Source: DATGZX01 sp035296965
Lineage (GTDB): Bacteria; Planctomycetota; Planctomycetia; Gemmatales; Gemmataceae
NCBI GenBank assembly: GCA_035296965.1
Contig: DATGZX010000034.1
Span: forward strand, 1 to 26,016
Direction of reading: 5' to 3'
Length of the DNA: 26,016 bases
Part shown: positions 16,415 through 24,771 of the stretch, in pieces
Layout of the letters: each line of letters begins with the position of its first letter
Numbering within the stretch: the first letter of the stretch is position 1
The notes under the pieces: generated by a model
The model's database searches: none
Told to the model about the DNA's origin: nothing
Seen by the model: the letters and a program-made list of their open reading frames with translations, nothing else
Position numbers and translations under genes: made by a program

Positions 16415-16444
16415 TTGCTGCCCTTGTCTTCCCAGAGTTACAAT
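16415..16444 (+). promoter_or_regulatory. Possible sigma70-type promoter
   Basis: TTGCTG (16415-16420) and TACAAT (16439-16444) are separated by 18 bases and lie about 60 bases before the start of the zinc-ribbon membrane protein gene. Matches to the consensus are moderate. Confidence 0.3.
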
Positions 16445-16502
16445 AGCCAAAAGCGCAATGCGTTCTCGAGGCTCATCCTCAATTTAATGAAGGCGTGAAC
16501 TA

Positions 16503-17969
16503 ATGCCTGCCAGCACGGTCGTCTGTCCCGAATGCCAAACCGTCCTCAAGTTGGCCAGTACAATCCATGCGGGAAAGAAGATCAAATGCCCCAAATGCGA
16601 AAGCGTTTTTTCACTGGGGGAGGGTGATGATCAGGGGAATTGTTCATTCACGCGTCATGATAAAGCGGCGCCGACGAAGCCGCCTCGGGGCCGGCGCGAG
16701 GTAGATGAGGACCTGGAGGATGAACCCGAATCGGCTCGCGAGAGCGGCGGCAGGGCAGCACCGCCGGCCGAGCTTGAGGAGGAACCCGACGACGACCGGG
16801 AGACCGAGGAGGAATTCCAACCCCGCCGAAAAGTGCAACGCAAGAGGTTCAAAGCAAAGAAGAAGGAAACCTCCCGCGGCACGATCCTCGCGATCGTGCT
16901 CGGCGCCTTGTTCCTCTTTTTGCTCGCTGGCGGCGGCCTCGGCTTTTATCTGTTCATGACCTGGGATAAGAATCGCGGCCGGGGCGACGAAGATCTCCTG
17001 GCCTATGTGCCGGCTGATAGCCAGGTGATTTGTGGCTTCGATTTCAAGACAATGATGAGTGAGCCATCAATCGCTTCCTGGGCTCGCGGACTGGCGCAGG
17101 ACACCCGCAACAATGCCTTTTTCGAAGCATGCCGAAAGGAGACCGGTCTAGAGTTCGAGCAGCTCTTCGATCATGCCGTCCTTGCCATCAAGAATCCTGA
17201 TCCCAAGAACCAGCGGGGAGCACAGCAAGTGAGCCCGGCTACATATACGCTGGTTGCCAGGTCCAGTGTCCCTTTCGATCAAAACAAGGTTAGCAAGGCT
17301 GCACGGGAAGCCAAGGCCAAAAAGAATGGATGGAAGACCTATTTCCAGATCAGCGAGCCTCCCTACTCCTTTCTCTTCATGCCATCTAATCGAACGATGG
17401 TTCTCAGCAGCGTGAGCGAAGGGCAGATGGAAACGATGATCAATACGGGGGGCGCGAACCCAGTCCTTCCCGCCACTGCGCTCGAACTTATCAGGTCGGT
17501 AGAGCATGACCATTTCTGGGCAATCTTTCCAAATCCTTCGGGGGCCGGGTCGGCTCTGTTCGGTGGGCAGCAAGGTCCGGAATTTCTACCACCAAATGTC
17601 AAAGAAATGTTGGAGATAGTGGCTAAAGCAAAGGGCCTGCTTCTTCGGGGCAATTTTGGCGGCAGCAAGGCAAAGCTGAGCCTGCATCTTCACTGCGCCG
17701 ACAAGGAGTCGGCTGTCAGAGGAGCCGAGCTGGCACAGTCGTTATGGGATCAAGATTTGAAGGGAGCCGCCAACCCGTTCGTGATGGCAACCATTCCTGC
17801 GGAGGTGCGGCCGCTCATCGATGAATTCCTCCAGAGCACCCAGTTCGCCACACAGGGGACAACCGCGCAGATGACCAGCGAAATCAGCCTCGCATCCCTC
17901 GCCGCTGCAATGAAGTATCAGCAGAAGCAAAACCTGCAAGTATTGCAGCGCTTCGGTAATGCTCAGTAG
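16503..17969 (+). CDS. Zinc-ribbon, single-TM protein with large C-terminal domain
   Basis: A 488-residue protein. At the N-terminus a treble-clef/zinc-ribbon (C8-x2-C11...C29-x2-C32, MJ0042-like) is followed by an acidic then basic disordered stretch (about 45-125), one hydrophobic helix (127-151) and a C-terminal domain of about 335 residues that should lie across the membrane. The C-terminal domain begins DEDLLAYVPADSQVICGFDF, a style seen in planctomycete proteins of unknown function. No enzymatic motif is visible. The ATG at 16503 has AAGG about 10 bases upstream. Planctomycete origin and an envelope role are inferred. Its zinc-ribbon module resembles the small protein at 22152-22355. 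Confidence 0.8.
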   Translation: MPASTVVCPECQTVLKLASTIHAGKKIKCPKCESVFSLGEGDDQGNCSFTRHDKAAPTKPPRGRREVDEDLEDEPESARESGGRAAPPAELEEEPDDDRETEEEFQPRRKVQRKRFKAKKKETSRGTILAIVLGALFLFLLAGGGLGFYLFMTWDKNRGRGDEDLLAYVPADSQVICGFDFKTMMSEPSIASWARGLAQDTRNNAFFEACRKETGLEFEQLFDHAVLAIKNPDPKNQRGAQQVSPATYTLVARSSVPFDQNKVSKAAREAKAKKNGWKTYFQISEPPYSFLFMPSNRTMVLSSVSEGQMETMINTGGANPVLPATALELIRSVEHDHFWAIFPNPSGAGSALFGGQQGPEFLPPNVKEMLEIVAKAKGLLLRGNFGGSKAKLSLHLHCADKESAVRGAELAQSLWDQDLKGAANPFVMATIPAEVRPLIDEFLQSTQFATQGTTAQMTSEISLASLAAAMKYQQKQNLQVLQRFGNAQ

Positions 17970-18067
17970 CACGAGGGAGCTGCGCTTGCAAGTCGACGCA
18001 TCCTGAGCGATGTTCGGGCTTGCCGCCAGAGTCCTCCGCGCCATGACGACGTCCAGCACCTTTGTGG

Positions 18068-21000
18068 CTATTTTTCATTCCATTCCGGCAATCGGCCCGG
18101 AGTCCACGGCGCTCCAATTGCATCGAGGTGTTTCTCGACGGCACGGAGATCGACGTCAATCAGCCTGCGCAACTTGGCCAACTCCTGCGCGAATTCCGCG
18201 CCTGCCACCTGGAATTGCTCGCGCTGCGTCGTCGTTGGTCTGGCAAGCGAGAGGCGCCGGCTGCCGACAATTTCTTGCACGCGTTCGACGATGGCAGGGG
18301 GAGTATTCTCGTTGCGCCCTCTCATTACCACGTCGCCGCGCAAGGCCTTCAGGATCTCCCGGTTATGCTTCTCCAGGCTGCGGGCCTCTTCTTTCCACTT
18401 CTCCTCCGCGCCCGGCGTATGATCCAGCGCCCGCTTGATCTGTTCGATGCGCTGACTCAGGGCGTTGGCCGCTTCGAGCGATCCGGAAACGGCGCGCTGC
18501 AGACGGGTCACCTTCTGCTGGAATTCAAACAGGGCCTTGCTGTCAGCCGGAGCTAATGCCTCCATCCCATCCACGCCAACTGCGAACTCTTGCGGTCTGC
18601 CGAGCGGTGTTACCACGCCGTCTACCCTTTTGGCCAGTTGCACCTTGTAAACACCGGGCATTACGAGTGGCCCAGCCGGCTCCTCAAAGAACAGATCATC
18701 ATCTGTCTCGGGCGGGCGCGGCCTGGGCAAGGCTGCCGCCGGCTCGCGCAGGTTCCAGGTCACGCGATGGAATCCCTGTTTCACCGGGCCCGTCAGCGTG
18801 CGCACGACGGTGCCCGTAACGTCGGCTACCGTAAGCAAGATGGCCGGTGCCTCCTCATCTGCCTCGGCCCGCAATTGGTCGCCGGAAGGATAAGAAGACT
18901 TGCCCGATTTCTTGGCCGCCTCTTTCTCAGCTTCGCGCCGCCTCTCCTTGCGCGTCTTGATGTCGTCCTTCAGGTAGTAGGTCAGGGTAGCCCCATAGGG
19001 CGGGTTGTTTGCCGTGTAAAAGGCCGCCCCCTGGAATGCTTTGTCGCGCAATCCATACCGGCGCGTCTGGATGTACAGGAGAGCATTGCGCACAGGGAAC
19101 AGCACGTTCTCCCGTGCCAGCATCTCCGGTTTGACGCTGCGCAGCAGAGCATAGTCATCCAGGATATAGATGCCTCGCCCAAATGTGCCGACGGCAAGAT
19201 CATTCATCTGTTTCTGGATGGCCAGGTCACGGACGGCAATGGTTGGCAGCCCACCCTTGAGCCGGATCCATTTTTGGCCGCCGTCCACGGTGAAATAGAG
19301 CCCAAATTCAGTGCCGACAAACAGCAATTGCGGGTTTTCGTGATCCTCGGCGATGGCAAGCACCGGCCCATTGGCAGGCAAATCCCCCTTGATCATCGTC
19401 CATGTCGCTCCAGCATCGACGCTCTTCAACAAGTACGGCGCAAAGTCGGCATTCTTGTGATTTTCGAAAGCTGCGTAGATGGTGTTCATTTCATGCTGCG
19501 ACGCCAGCAGCCGGCTCACGTAGGTCCGCTCGGGGACGCCGGGAAACTTGTCGATCTTTTTCCAGGCTGCGCCGCCGTTCTGCGTGACCTGGATCAGGCC
19601 GTCGTCCGTGCCGACATAAATGAGCCCTTCCTTCTTGAGGGATTCTGTCAGGGCGACGATGTTACCGTAGAACGAGGTCGACACGCTCTTGGAAACGGCG
19701 TCCGCCGCCCAGACCTTGCCCATGACCGGCAAAGTGTTGCGATCGATTTTCCGGGTCAAGTCGCCGCTGACGGCCTTCCAGGTATCGCCGCGATCGTCGC
19801 TGCGAAACAGGATGTTGGCCGCAAAATAGAGTCGCGTGTGTGCGTGCGGGCTGATGATGAGGGGCGAATCCCAATTCCAGCGCAACGGCGGCTCGCCTCG
19901 ACCCGGTTGCGGCTGAAGGCCCATGCTCTGGCCGGTACGGCGGTCGTAGCGAATGAGTGCACCGTACTGGGCCTCGGAGTAAACCGTGTTGGCATCCTGA
20001 GGATCAACGCGCGAGTGGAACCCGTCGCCGCCCTGCGTTACGAACCAGTCGGCATTGGTGATGCCGTGAACACTCCGGTTGCGCGCGGTTCCGCCAAGCG
20101 TAAAGTTGTCCTGCGTCCCGCCGTACACATGGTAGAACGGCCCAGCACTATCGACAGTGACATCGTAGAACTGAGTAATCGGCAGGTTGGCTACGAAGCG
20201 CCAGTTCCTCCCCCGGTCCCAGCTCTCGTACACGCCGCCGTCGCAACCGACGCGGTAAAAGTTTGCATCCCTGGGATCGATCCAGATTGTGTGATTGTCC
20301 ACATGCTTGAAACGCTCGCCCAAGTTGCGCAGAGTCTTGCCGCCGTCGTCGGATACCTGGAGGTATACATTCATCACGTAAACGCGCTCAGAATTCTTCG
20401 GATCCACGACAAGGTGCGCATAGTACTGAGCCTGTTGGTCAAAATCATTGCGCTTTTCCCAGGTGATGCCGAAGTCCGAGGAGCGGAAAATACCACCCTT
20501 TTTGTCGATCGACTCGATGATCGCATAAACCAGATCTGGGTCGCTCGGCGCGAGGGCCAGGCCGATGCGGCCCAGTTCCTCGGTCGGCAAACCAGTCTTC
20601 AATTTCGTCCAGGTTGCCCCGGCATCCGTGCTCCTGTAGATGGCGCTCTCGGGGCCGCCGTTGATCAAGGTCCAGACATGCCGGCGACGCTGGTAGGCAG
20701 CAGCGATCAACTGGTCGGGGTTGCGCGGGTCCATGACGACATCGGTCACGCCCGTGTTCTCGCTGATTGATAACACCTTCTTCCAGGTTTTGCCGCCGTC
20801 TGTCGTCTTGAATAAACCGCGATCTCCTCCCGGCCCCCAGAGCGGCCCCTGGGCGGCAACATAGACGGTATTGGAATCACGCGGGTCGATGATGAGCTTA
20901 CCGATATGCTCCGAAGCCTTGAGGCCCATGTTCTTCCAGCTCTTGCCGCCGTCATCGGAGCGGTAGACGCCGTCCCCGTAACCGACGCTGCGCTGGCTGT

Positions 21001-21361
21001 TGTTCTCGCCCGTGCCTACCCAGACGACGTGTGGGTTTTTAGGATCGATGACCACCACGCCAATCGAATAGGAACCTTCGCTGTCAAAGACGGGCGTCCA
21101 GGTTGTGCCAGCATTGGTTGTCTTCCAGACGCCGCCGGAGGCCGCAGCGACGTAGTACTGCTTCGGGTCTTTCGGATGGACGGCAAAGCCAACGACCCGC
21201 CCGGAGGTCACGGCAGGACCGATCGAACGCAGGCTCAATCCGCTGAACGTACCCGACGACGTTCGATCAGCCGGCTTGTTCTCGTCCTCTGCTGCCGCAT
21301 GAGCGATCCCGGCAACTAGAAGTACGATGGGGAACGCGCTGAACTTTGCGAGATGTCTCAT
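18068..21361 (-). CDS. Secreted Asp-box (BNR/sortilin-like) beta-propeller protein
   Basis: A 1097-residue secreted protein with an N-terminal signal peptide (about 1-24, ending in AHAAA). At least ten Asp-box motifs of the form S/T-x-D-x-G-x-x-W recur, such as SDDGGKSW, TTDGGKTW, STDAGATW, SSDFGITW, SDDRGDTW and TVDGGQKW, which mark two beta-propellers similar to VPS10/BNR or glycosidase-like proteins. The C-terminal part (from about 800) holds a charged helical segment, a TGTVVRTLTGP-type beta region and helical stretches rich in Lys/Glu/Arg. These proteins are often annotated as glycosyl hydrolases, but I see no catalytic residues that prove an activity. ATG at 21359-21361 with GAGGAG 9 bases upstream. 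It converges with the zinc-ribbon gene. Confidence 0.88.
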   Translation of the reverse strand: MRHLAKFSAFPIVLLVAGIAHAAAEDENKPADRTSSGTFSGLSLRSIGPAVTSGRVVGFAVHPKDPKQYYVAAASGGVWKTTNAGTTWTPVFDSEGSYSIGVVVIDPKNPHVVWVGTGENNSQRSVGYGDGVYRSDDGGKSWKNMGLKASEHIGKLIIDPRDSNTVYVAAQGPLWGPGGDRGLFKTTDGGKTWKKVLSISENTGVTDVVMDPRNPDQLIAAAYQRRRHVWTLINGGPESAIYRSTDAGATWTKLKTGLPTEELGRIGLALAPSDPDLVYAIIESIDKKGGIFRSSDFGITWEKRNDFDQQAQYYAHLVVDPKNSERVYVMNVYLQVSDDGGKTLRNLGERFKHVDNHTIWIDPRDANFYRVGCDGGVYESWDRGRNWRFVANLPITQFYDVTVDSAGPFYHVYGGTQDNFTLGGTARNRSVHGITNADWFVTQGGDGFHSRVDPQDANTVYSEAQYGALIRYDRRTGQSMGLQPQPGRGEPPLRWNWDSPLIISPHAHTRLYFAANILFRSDDRGDTWKAVSGDLTRKIDRNTLPVMGKVWAADAVSKSVSTSFYGNIVALTESLKKEGLIYVGTDDGLIQVTQNGGAAWKKIDKFPGVPERTYVSRLLASQHEMNTIYAAFENHKNADFAPYLLKSVDAGATWTMIKGDLPANGPVLAIAEDHENPQLLFVGTEFGLYFTVDGGQKWIRLKGGLPTIAVRDLAIQKQMNDLAVGTFGRGIYILDDYALLRSVKPEMLARENVLFPVRNALLYIQTRRYGLRDKAFQGAAFYTANNPPYGATLTYYLKDDIKTRKERRREAEKEAAKKSGKSSYPSGDQLRAEADEEAPAILLTVADVTGTVVRTLTGPVKQGFHRVTWNLREPAAALPRPRPPETDDDLFFEEPAGPLVMPGVYKVQLAKRVDGVVTPLGRPQEFAVGVDGMEALAPADSKALFEFQQKVTRLQRAVSGSLEAANALSQRIEQIKRALDHTPGAEEKWKEEARSLEKHNREILKALRGDVVMRGRNENTPPAIVERVQEIVGSRRLSLARPTTTQREQFQVAGAEFAQELAKLRRLIDVDLRAVEKHLDAIGAPWTPGRLPEWNEK

Positions 21362-21477
21362 CGAGGCCTACTCCTCTAGATGCAATATCAATGGGAGATT
21401 CTTGAGAAGAGTTAGGATAACGGATTGGGTGCCAGTGTGGAAGCAAGCGGCGCGCAAAAAAGACCACGGATGAACGC

Positions 21478-21531
21478 GAATTCGGCAGATCAGCACAGCT
21501 TGAGCTTCGTTCGCGCTAATCTACCGAATTC
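21478..21531 (-). terminator. Long inverted repeat between DoxX-like and propeller genes
   Basis: GAATTCGGCAGAT (21478-21490) and ATCTACCGAATTC (21519-21531) are complementary at 12 of 13 positions with a 28-base loop. It lies 39 bases beyond the stop of the DoxX-like gene and upstream of the propeller gene, so it may end the DoxX transcript or be a small dispersed repeat. No T-run follows. Confidence 0.4.
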
Positions 21532-21569
21532 ATGTTGCTCCGCGGTCTGATTATTTTCAAAACACCCAA

Positions 21570-22043
21570 TCAGCGTGTCAGTAGGGAAGAATCGTCAATG
21601 GCTCGAACCTCACCGGAGGCCAGCCTTTGTCGCTCCGCCGCGATTTCGCGCTCAGCGACAAGATCTACCGCCGCGCGCAAACGGTCCATGAAGAATGTGC
21701 GCGGATGTCGTAGATACCCCGTGGCCACCAGAAGACCCAGTAACAACCCTGCCACCAAGGCGCGGGGCACGTCGCCCTGCCATACGTGGAGCAGGAGCGC
21801 TCCGGTCATCAAGAGACTGAGGCTGCCGGCCGCGTACCAGGCGATGCGTGGCACAAGCAACGTAAGGCCGGCACATATCTCAATCAGGGCCACGCCAAGG
21901 CGCAGCCAATCCGGGAATCCGAACCGAGCAAATTTTTCAGCTGCCTCAGGAGGGCTGAACAGAGCTACCCCACCAAGCAGCACAAATAAAGAAGCCAGCG
22001 CAATTGTTAGAAACCAACCGGTGATTCTCATCGTTTTCTTCAT
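21570..22043 (-). CDS. DoxX-like four-helix membrane protein
   Basis: A 157-residue membrane protein with four predicted helices (about 9-29, 47-65, 67-87, 94-110) and a polar C-terminal tail. The pattern FGFPDWLRLGVALIEICAG followed by LLVPR in the second helix region is typical of DoxX/DoxX-like proteins, whose functions are mostly unclear and sometimes linked to redox or sulfur metabolism. The C-terminal ~45 residues (FFMDRLRAAVDLVAEREIAA...) look amphipathic. ATG at 22041-22043 with AAGGTGG upstream. The family call is from pattern only. Confidence 0.75.
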   Translation of the reverse strand: MKKTMRITGWFLTIALASLFVLLGGVALFSPPEAAEKFARFGFPDWLRLGVALIEICAGLTLLVPRIAWYAAGSLSLLMTGALLLHVWQGDVPRALVAGLLLGLLVATGYLRHPRTFFMDRLRAAVDLVAEREIAAERQRLASGEVRAIDDSSLLTR

Positions 22044-22151
22044 GGCCTACCACCTTCTATGCCAAGTTCCGCGTGGCCTCTCCCTGTTCTTAGACGAGCG
22101 AGCCGGCCAAATGTCTCTTAAAATTTTGATTAAATCTTTCTGAGAAGTCTG

Positions 22152-22355
22152 CTAATAGAGGACCCTGGGTTGCGGGCGCGGCAGCCGATGGCCATCGTCC
22201 AGCACGAGCAAGGGTGCCTGCTCGGCCGGGATTTGCATGGGCACGACGACCTTTTTCCGGCATACGGGGCAAGCCAGGCTCTTTGCGGCCAACCGAACCG
22301 AGGCCCGCAACTTGGCCTTGCAAGTGGGGCATGGGAACGAGATTCTGCTGGTCAT
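22152..22355 (-). CDS. Small zinc-ribbon protein (67 aa)
   Basis: A 67-residue protein with two CxxC pairs (C9-x2-C12, C29-x2-C32) that form a likely zinc-ribbon. Its ATG (22353-22355) is preceded by GAGGAGGT at a good distance, one of the strongest SDs in the window; the frame extends further upstream, but that part reads as non-coding. The cysteine spacing and the KL/S-x-C-P-x-C style match the N-terminus of the membrane protein at 16503-17969, which suggests one family of planctomycete zinc-ribbons. The C-terminal half is Pro/Leu-rich with no known motif. Function unknown. Confidence 0.7.
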   Translation of the reverse strand: MTSRISFPCPTCKAKLRASVRLAAKSLACPVCRKKVVVPMQIPAEQAPLLVLDDGHRLPRPQPRVLY

Positions 22356-22937
22356 TTCACCGACCTCCTCTCTGAGGCGCAACCACGCTCCTGGACGGGT
22401 TGGGCCATCCTTACCGCTTGTTTTGCCAAATGTTGCGGGTTCTTCCCTGTCCGCAAGGGGGATAGCTGCAGTCACGAGGCGGGCAACGGGAGCTTGAGTT
22501 GCCGGGCTGCCATTCCGAGGGATGGCATTGCGAGACGCCCAATTCAAGAGGTTATTCGCCGGGAAAGGTTCGGGATTTACCTGGACGGAGGGCAGGGCGT
22601 GAAGATGAACGATTATTCATTGATGGCGGGGCCACGGAGGGCGAGAGGCCGCCCGTCGTGATCATCGCTGCAACCAGAAAAATGGTCGGTGTCGAGGAGG
22701 ATCATGAATGGGCTTGCCGCTTTTTCCCGCTCCGACGTTGGGCTCGCTTTCTTTCCGCATTGCGAATCTTGTCTCATCTTGTAGCCTCTATTCCAATCAG
22801 CCTACTGCTGCACCGTTCTATAGTTTCCCTTGTGCCCAGACGGGTATACTGGATGACAGATAAGTTAGGCGGCGGGGTGGACACGCGGTTCGGGCGAAGG
22901 CGGGGTAAGGAGGGTCTATGGTGCGGAGGGCGGTGTC
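22356..22937. other. 582-bp intergenic region before the HEPN gene
   Basis: No gene supported. Open frames on the plus strand (for example 22499-22945) have poor starts and read as arbitrary sequence. A TATACT (22845-22850) about 88 bases before the HEPN start could be a -10 box but no -35 matches at 16-18 bases. GGAGGG (22925-22930) serves as the SD of the HEPN gene. Confidence 0.35.
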
Positions 22938-23357
22938 TTGAATAGGGCCCAGCCACGGCAGCTGGCCGAGGACCGGATTCTCGACGCGGCATGCTTGCTG
23001 GCTGGCGGGAGGCCAGCCGGCGCTTATTACCTGGCCGGATACGCGGCCGAGGGCGGGCTGAAGGCTTGCATCATGGCCCACGTCGAGGCCGTGGGTGCTA
23101 TCTTTCAGGACAGGAAGTTTTCCGAGAAATGCTGGACGCATGACCTCGAAGAACTGCTCAAATTGGCGAACTTGAAGCCGACGCTTGACGCCGACGCAGC
23201 CGTGAACGCCGCACTGTTCGCCAATTGGGGCCTAGCCACGGACTGGAAGGAGACGAGCCGGTACGAGCAGAGAACGCAGCCGGAAGCGCAGGCCCTGCTC
23301 GACGCGATTGATGGTAAACCTGACGGAGTACTCGAATGGATACGGAATCACTGGTAG
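22938..23357 (+). CDS. HEPN domain protein
   Basis: A 139-residue all-helical protein with a HEPN signature: GAYYLAGYAAEGGLKACI (residues 28-45), WTHDLEELL (66-74) and a C-terminal helix beginning SRYEQR (107-112). HEPN proteins are often RNases or nucleotide-binding partners in toxin-antitoxin and defence systems; the usual R-x4-6-H RNase motif is not evident here, so catalysis is doubtful. The start is TTG (22938-22940), about 8 bases after GGAGGG; no ATG lies nearby in frame and the protein starts where family members usually start. It overlaps the next gene by 22 bases in a different frame. Confidence 0.72.
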   Translation: MNRAQPRQLAEDRILDAACLLAGGRPAGAYYLAGYAAEGGLKACIMAHVEAVGAIFQDRKFSEKCWTHDLEELLKLANLKPTLDADAAVNAALFANWGLATDWKETSRYEQRTQPEAQALLDAIDGKPDGVLEWIRNHW

Positions 23358-23740
23358 AGAAGCTGATCGACGACGGGGAGAAACTCGTTGAGAGAATATC
23401 GCTAGGCGGGTTCCCCGTGACGGCCGCCTTCTGGCTTAGGGCCAGCGAAAATGAGAGATGGTATTTCTACATCGTATCGCCGCTCGTGGATGACGAAGGG
23501 CTCGCGCAGGCCTACAGACGGTTGCACCCGTTTGTCTGGGGAGTATCGGAACCGTTATGGATCGACCCGCTGGAGATCAAGCTAATTGGGCCGAGCAACC
23601 CAATCGCCCAGGACGTGCTCGCCATCCATCGTCGCGCGCCCGGCTCGCGGGTATCCCCCATCCGTTGGGGCGGCAAGATGCTGGGCAATCTAAGTGTGGA
23701 AGGTGCCTACCTCTACCCGCTTCCGGTGACCACGCCCTAG
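23336..23740 (+). CDS. Small partner of the HEPN gene, unknown function
   Basis: A 134-residue protein of mixed alpha/beta character. I do not recognise the family. Notable stretches are FWLRASENERWYFYIVSPLVDDEGL, ending in a proline-rich GAYLYPLPVTTP. The ATG (23336-23338) has GGAG 7 bases upstream inside the HEPN coding region, and the 22-base overlap implies coupled expression, as in toxin-antitoxin pairs. It does not look like an MNT nucleotidyltransferase, the common HEPN partner. The gene ends 21 bases before the convergent gene at 23762. Confidence 0.65.
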   Translation: MDTESLVEKLIDDGEKLVERISLGGFPVTAAFWLRASENERWYFYIVSPLVDDEGLAQAYRRLHPFVWGVSEPLWIDPLEIKLIGPSNPIAQDVLAIHRRAPGSRVSPIRWGGKMLGNLSVEGAYLYPLPVTTP

Positions 23741-23761
23741 CACGAGCGCGGAAGCAGCAGT

Positions 23762-24073
23762 CTACTCCGTCTGACTTACCCGCTCGAGCTTCTCATCGTA
23801 ATGGAACAGACCTTCCTCTTCGTCGAACCAGACCCTGCGGTGCTTTGGGAGGATGACATACCGGAGGTCGAGGATCTCTTCCACCTCAAGGCCGAGGTCG
23901 ATATGCGCGACGATTTTCTTGACAAGGGCAGACGGATCCTTCTTGGCCTCGTCCTCGGTGGTGGGCTTTCCCGGGAAAAGTTCGTTATGGATCTCGACGA
24001 GATCGTCATGAGGGGCCACTTTGACCGCTTGGGTGAGCCGATCAACAGCTTGCTGCTTCGTGATTGTTGCCAT
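23762..24073 (-). CDS. Small unknown protein (103 aa)
   Basis: An acidic-to-neutral 103-residue protein, helical at the N-terminus (QAVDRLTQAVKVAP) and more beta-like at the end (RRVWFDEEEGLFHYDEK). The ATG (24071-24073) has GGAG 9 bases upstream. The open frame runs to 24184 but that part would overlap the preceding gene, and the extra residues are not protein-like. Family not recognised. It lies 92 bases after the partner gene of the nuclease-like protein on the same strand and may belong to that module. Confidence 0.55.
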   Translation of the reverse strand: MATITKQQAVDRLTQAVKVAPHDDLVEIHNELFPGKPTTEDEAKKDPSALVKKIVAHIDLGLEVEEILDLRYVILPKHRRVWFDEEEGLFHYDEKLERVSQTE

Positions 24074-24165
24074 GATCGGTTCTCCAGCGCCGGTTTGTGG
24101 GATGGCGAAACTACCACGATCAATTGTAGCCGAAAGGCCATGCCTCCAGCTCGCCGATTTGCCAC

Positions 24166-24771
24166 CTAGTCTTTCTTCAAGCACTCACGGAATACCTTAT
24201 CGAGCACAGGCACGAAACGCGCCATCATGTCGAATTGGGAGACGAATAGCTCCACAAACCTCTGGCCATCGCCGTTAGAAAGCGCACTCAGCAATTCCCT
24301 CTTTGATGGGGCGGGCAGGTAGAGCAACATTTGTTCGTCTACCGTCATGGCGCCCTCGAAGTCTTCCGGGGCGAGCAGCTCCCTCGCCGCCTCGTTCACA
24401 ACAAGCCGCGCTGGAGCAAATTCGAGATTGGTCTTCTTTGGAACCCAGATGCAGGCATAGGGCGGCTCGGAATCCTCTGCTGTCAGCACCTCGAGTCGCA
24501 GGTTCTCCACCCACAGCCCCGATGGCCAGTTGCTCTCGCCGCTTGGCCACGACCTTCGACCGAAGCCGATGGAGCCCTGACCCCAAAACTGCGTCACAGC
24601 GCTGCGTGATGCATCGAGTTCGCGATGACTCTCTGTGACCGACTGAGTGATTCCCTCGAACAATTCCTTGTATTTCGTGCGAATGTCGTCCATCGATTCT
24701 TCGAGGAGTCGGGCGTCTTGCCAATGGTCAAGCAGGAAGCGCTCAGCTTCGTTCATGAGTTCTTTCGGCAT
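24166..24771 (-). CDS. Partner protein of the PD-(D/E)XK gene, unknown function
   Basis: A 201-residue protein, helical at both ends with a central beta-rich part (GSIGFGRRSWPSGESNWPSG; then LEVLTAEDSEPPYACIWVP). I do not recognise a family. The ATG at 24769-24771 has GAGGG 7 bases upstream; another in-frame ATG occurs five codons later. The gene overlaps the end of the nuclease-like gene by 29 bases, which implies coupled translation and a shared function. Candidate roles (specificity, immunity or regulation) are speculative. Confidence 0.65.
   Translation of the reverse strand: MPKELMNEAERFLLDHWQDARLLEESMDDIRTKYKELFEGITQSVTESHRELDASRSAVTQFWGQGSIGFGRRSWPSGESNWPSGLWVENLRLEVLTAEDSEPPYACIWVPKKTNLEFAPARLVVNEAARELLAPEDFEGAMTVDEQMLLYLPAPSKRELLSALSNGDGQRFVELFVSQFDMMARFVPVLDKVFRECLKKD

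Noticed and set aside
18590..20770. 726-codon plus-strand frame opposite the propeller gene
   Set aside because: Antisense shadow of the secreted Asp-box protein; no SD or recognisable domain.
22499..22945. 148-codon plus-strand frame before the HEPN gene
   Set aside because: Poor start, no SD, and no recognisable sequence; it also overlaps the HEPN start.
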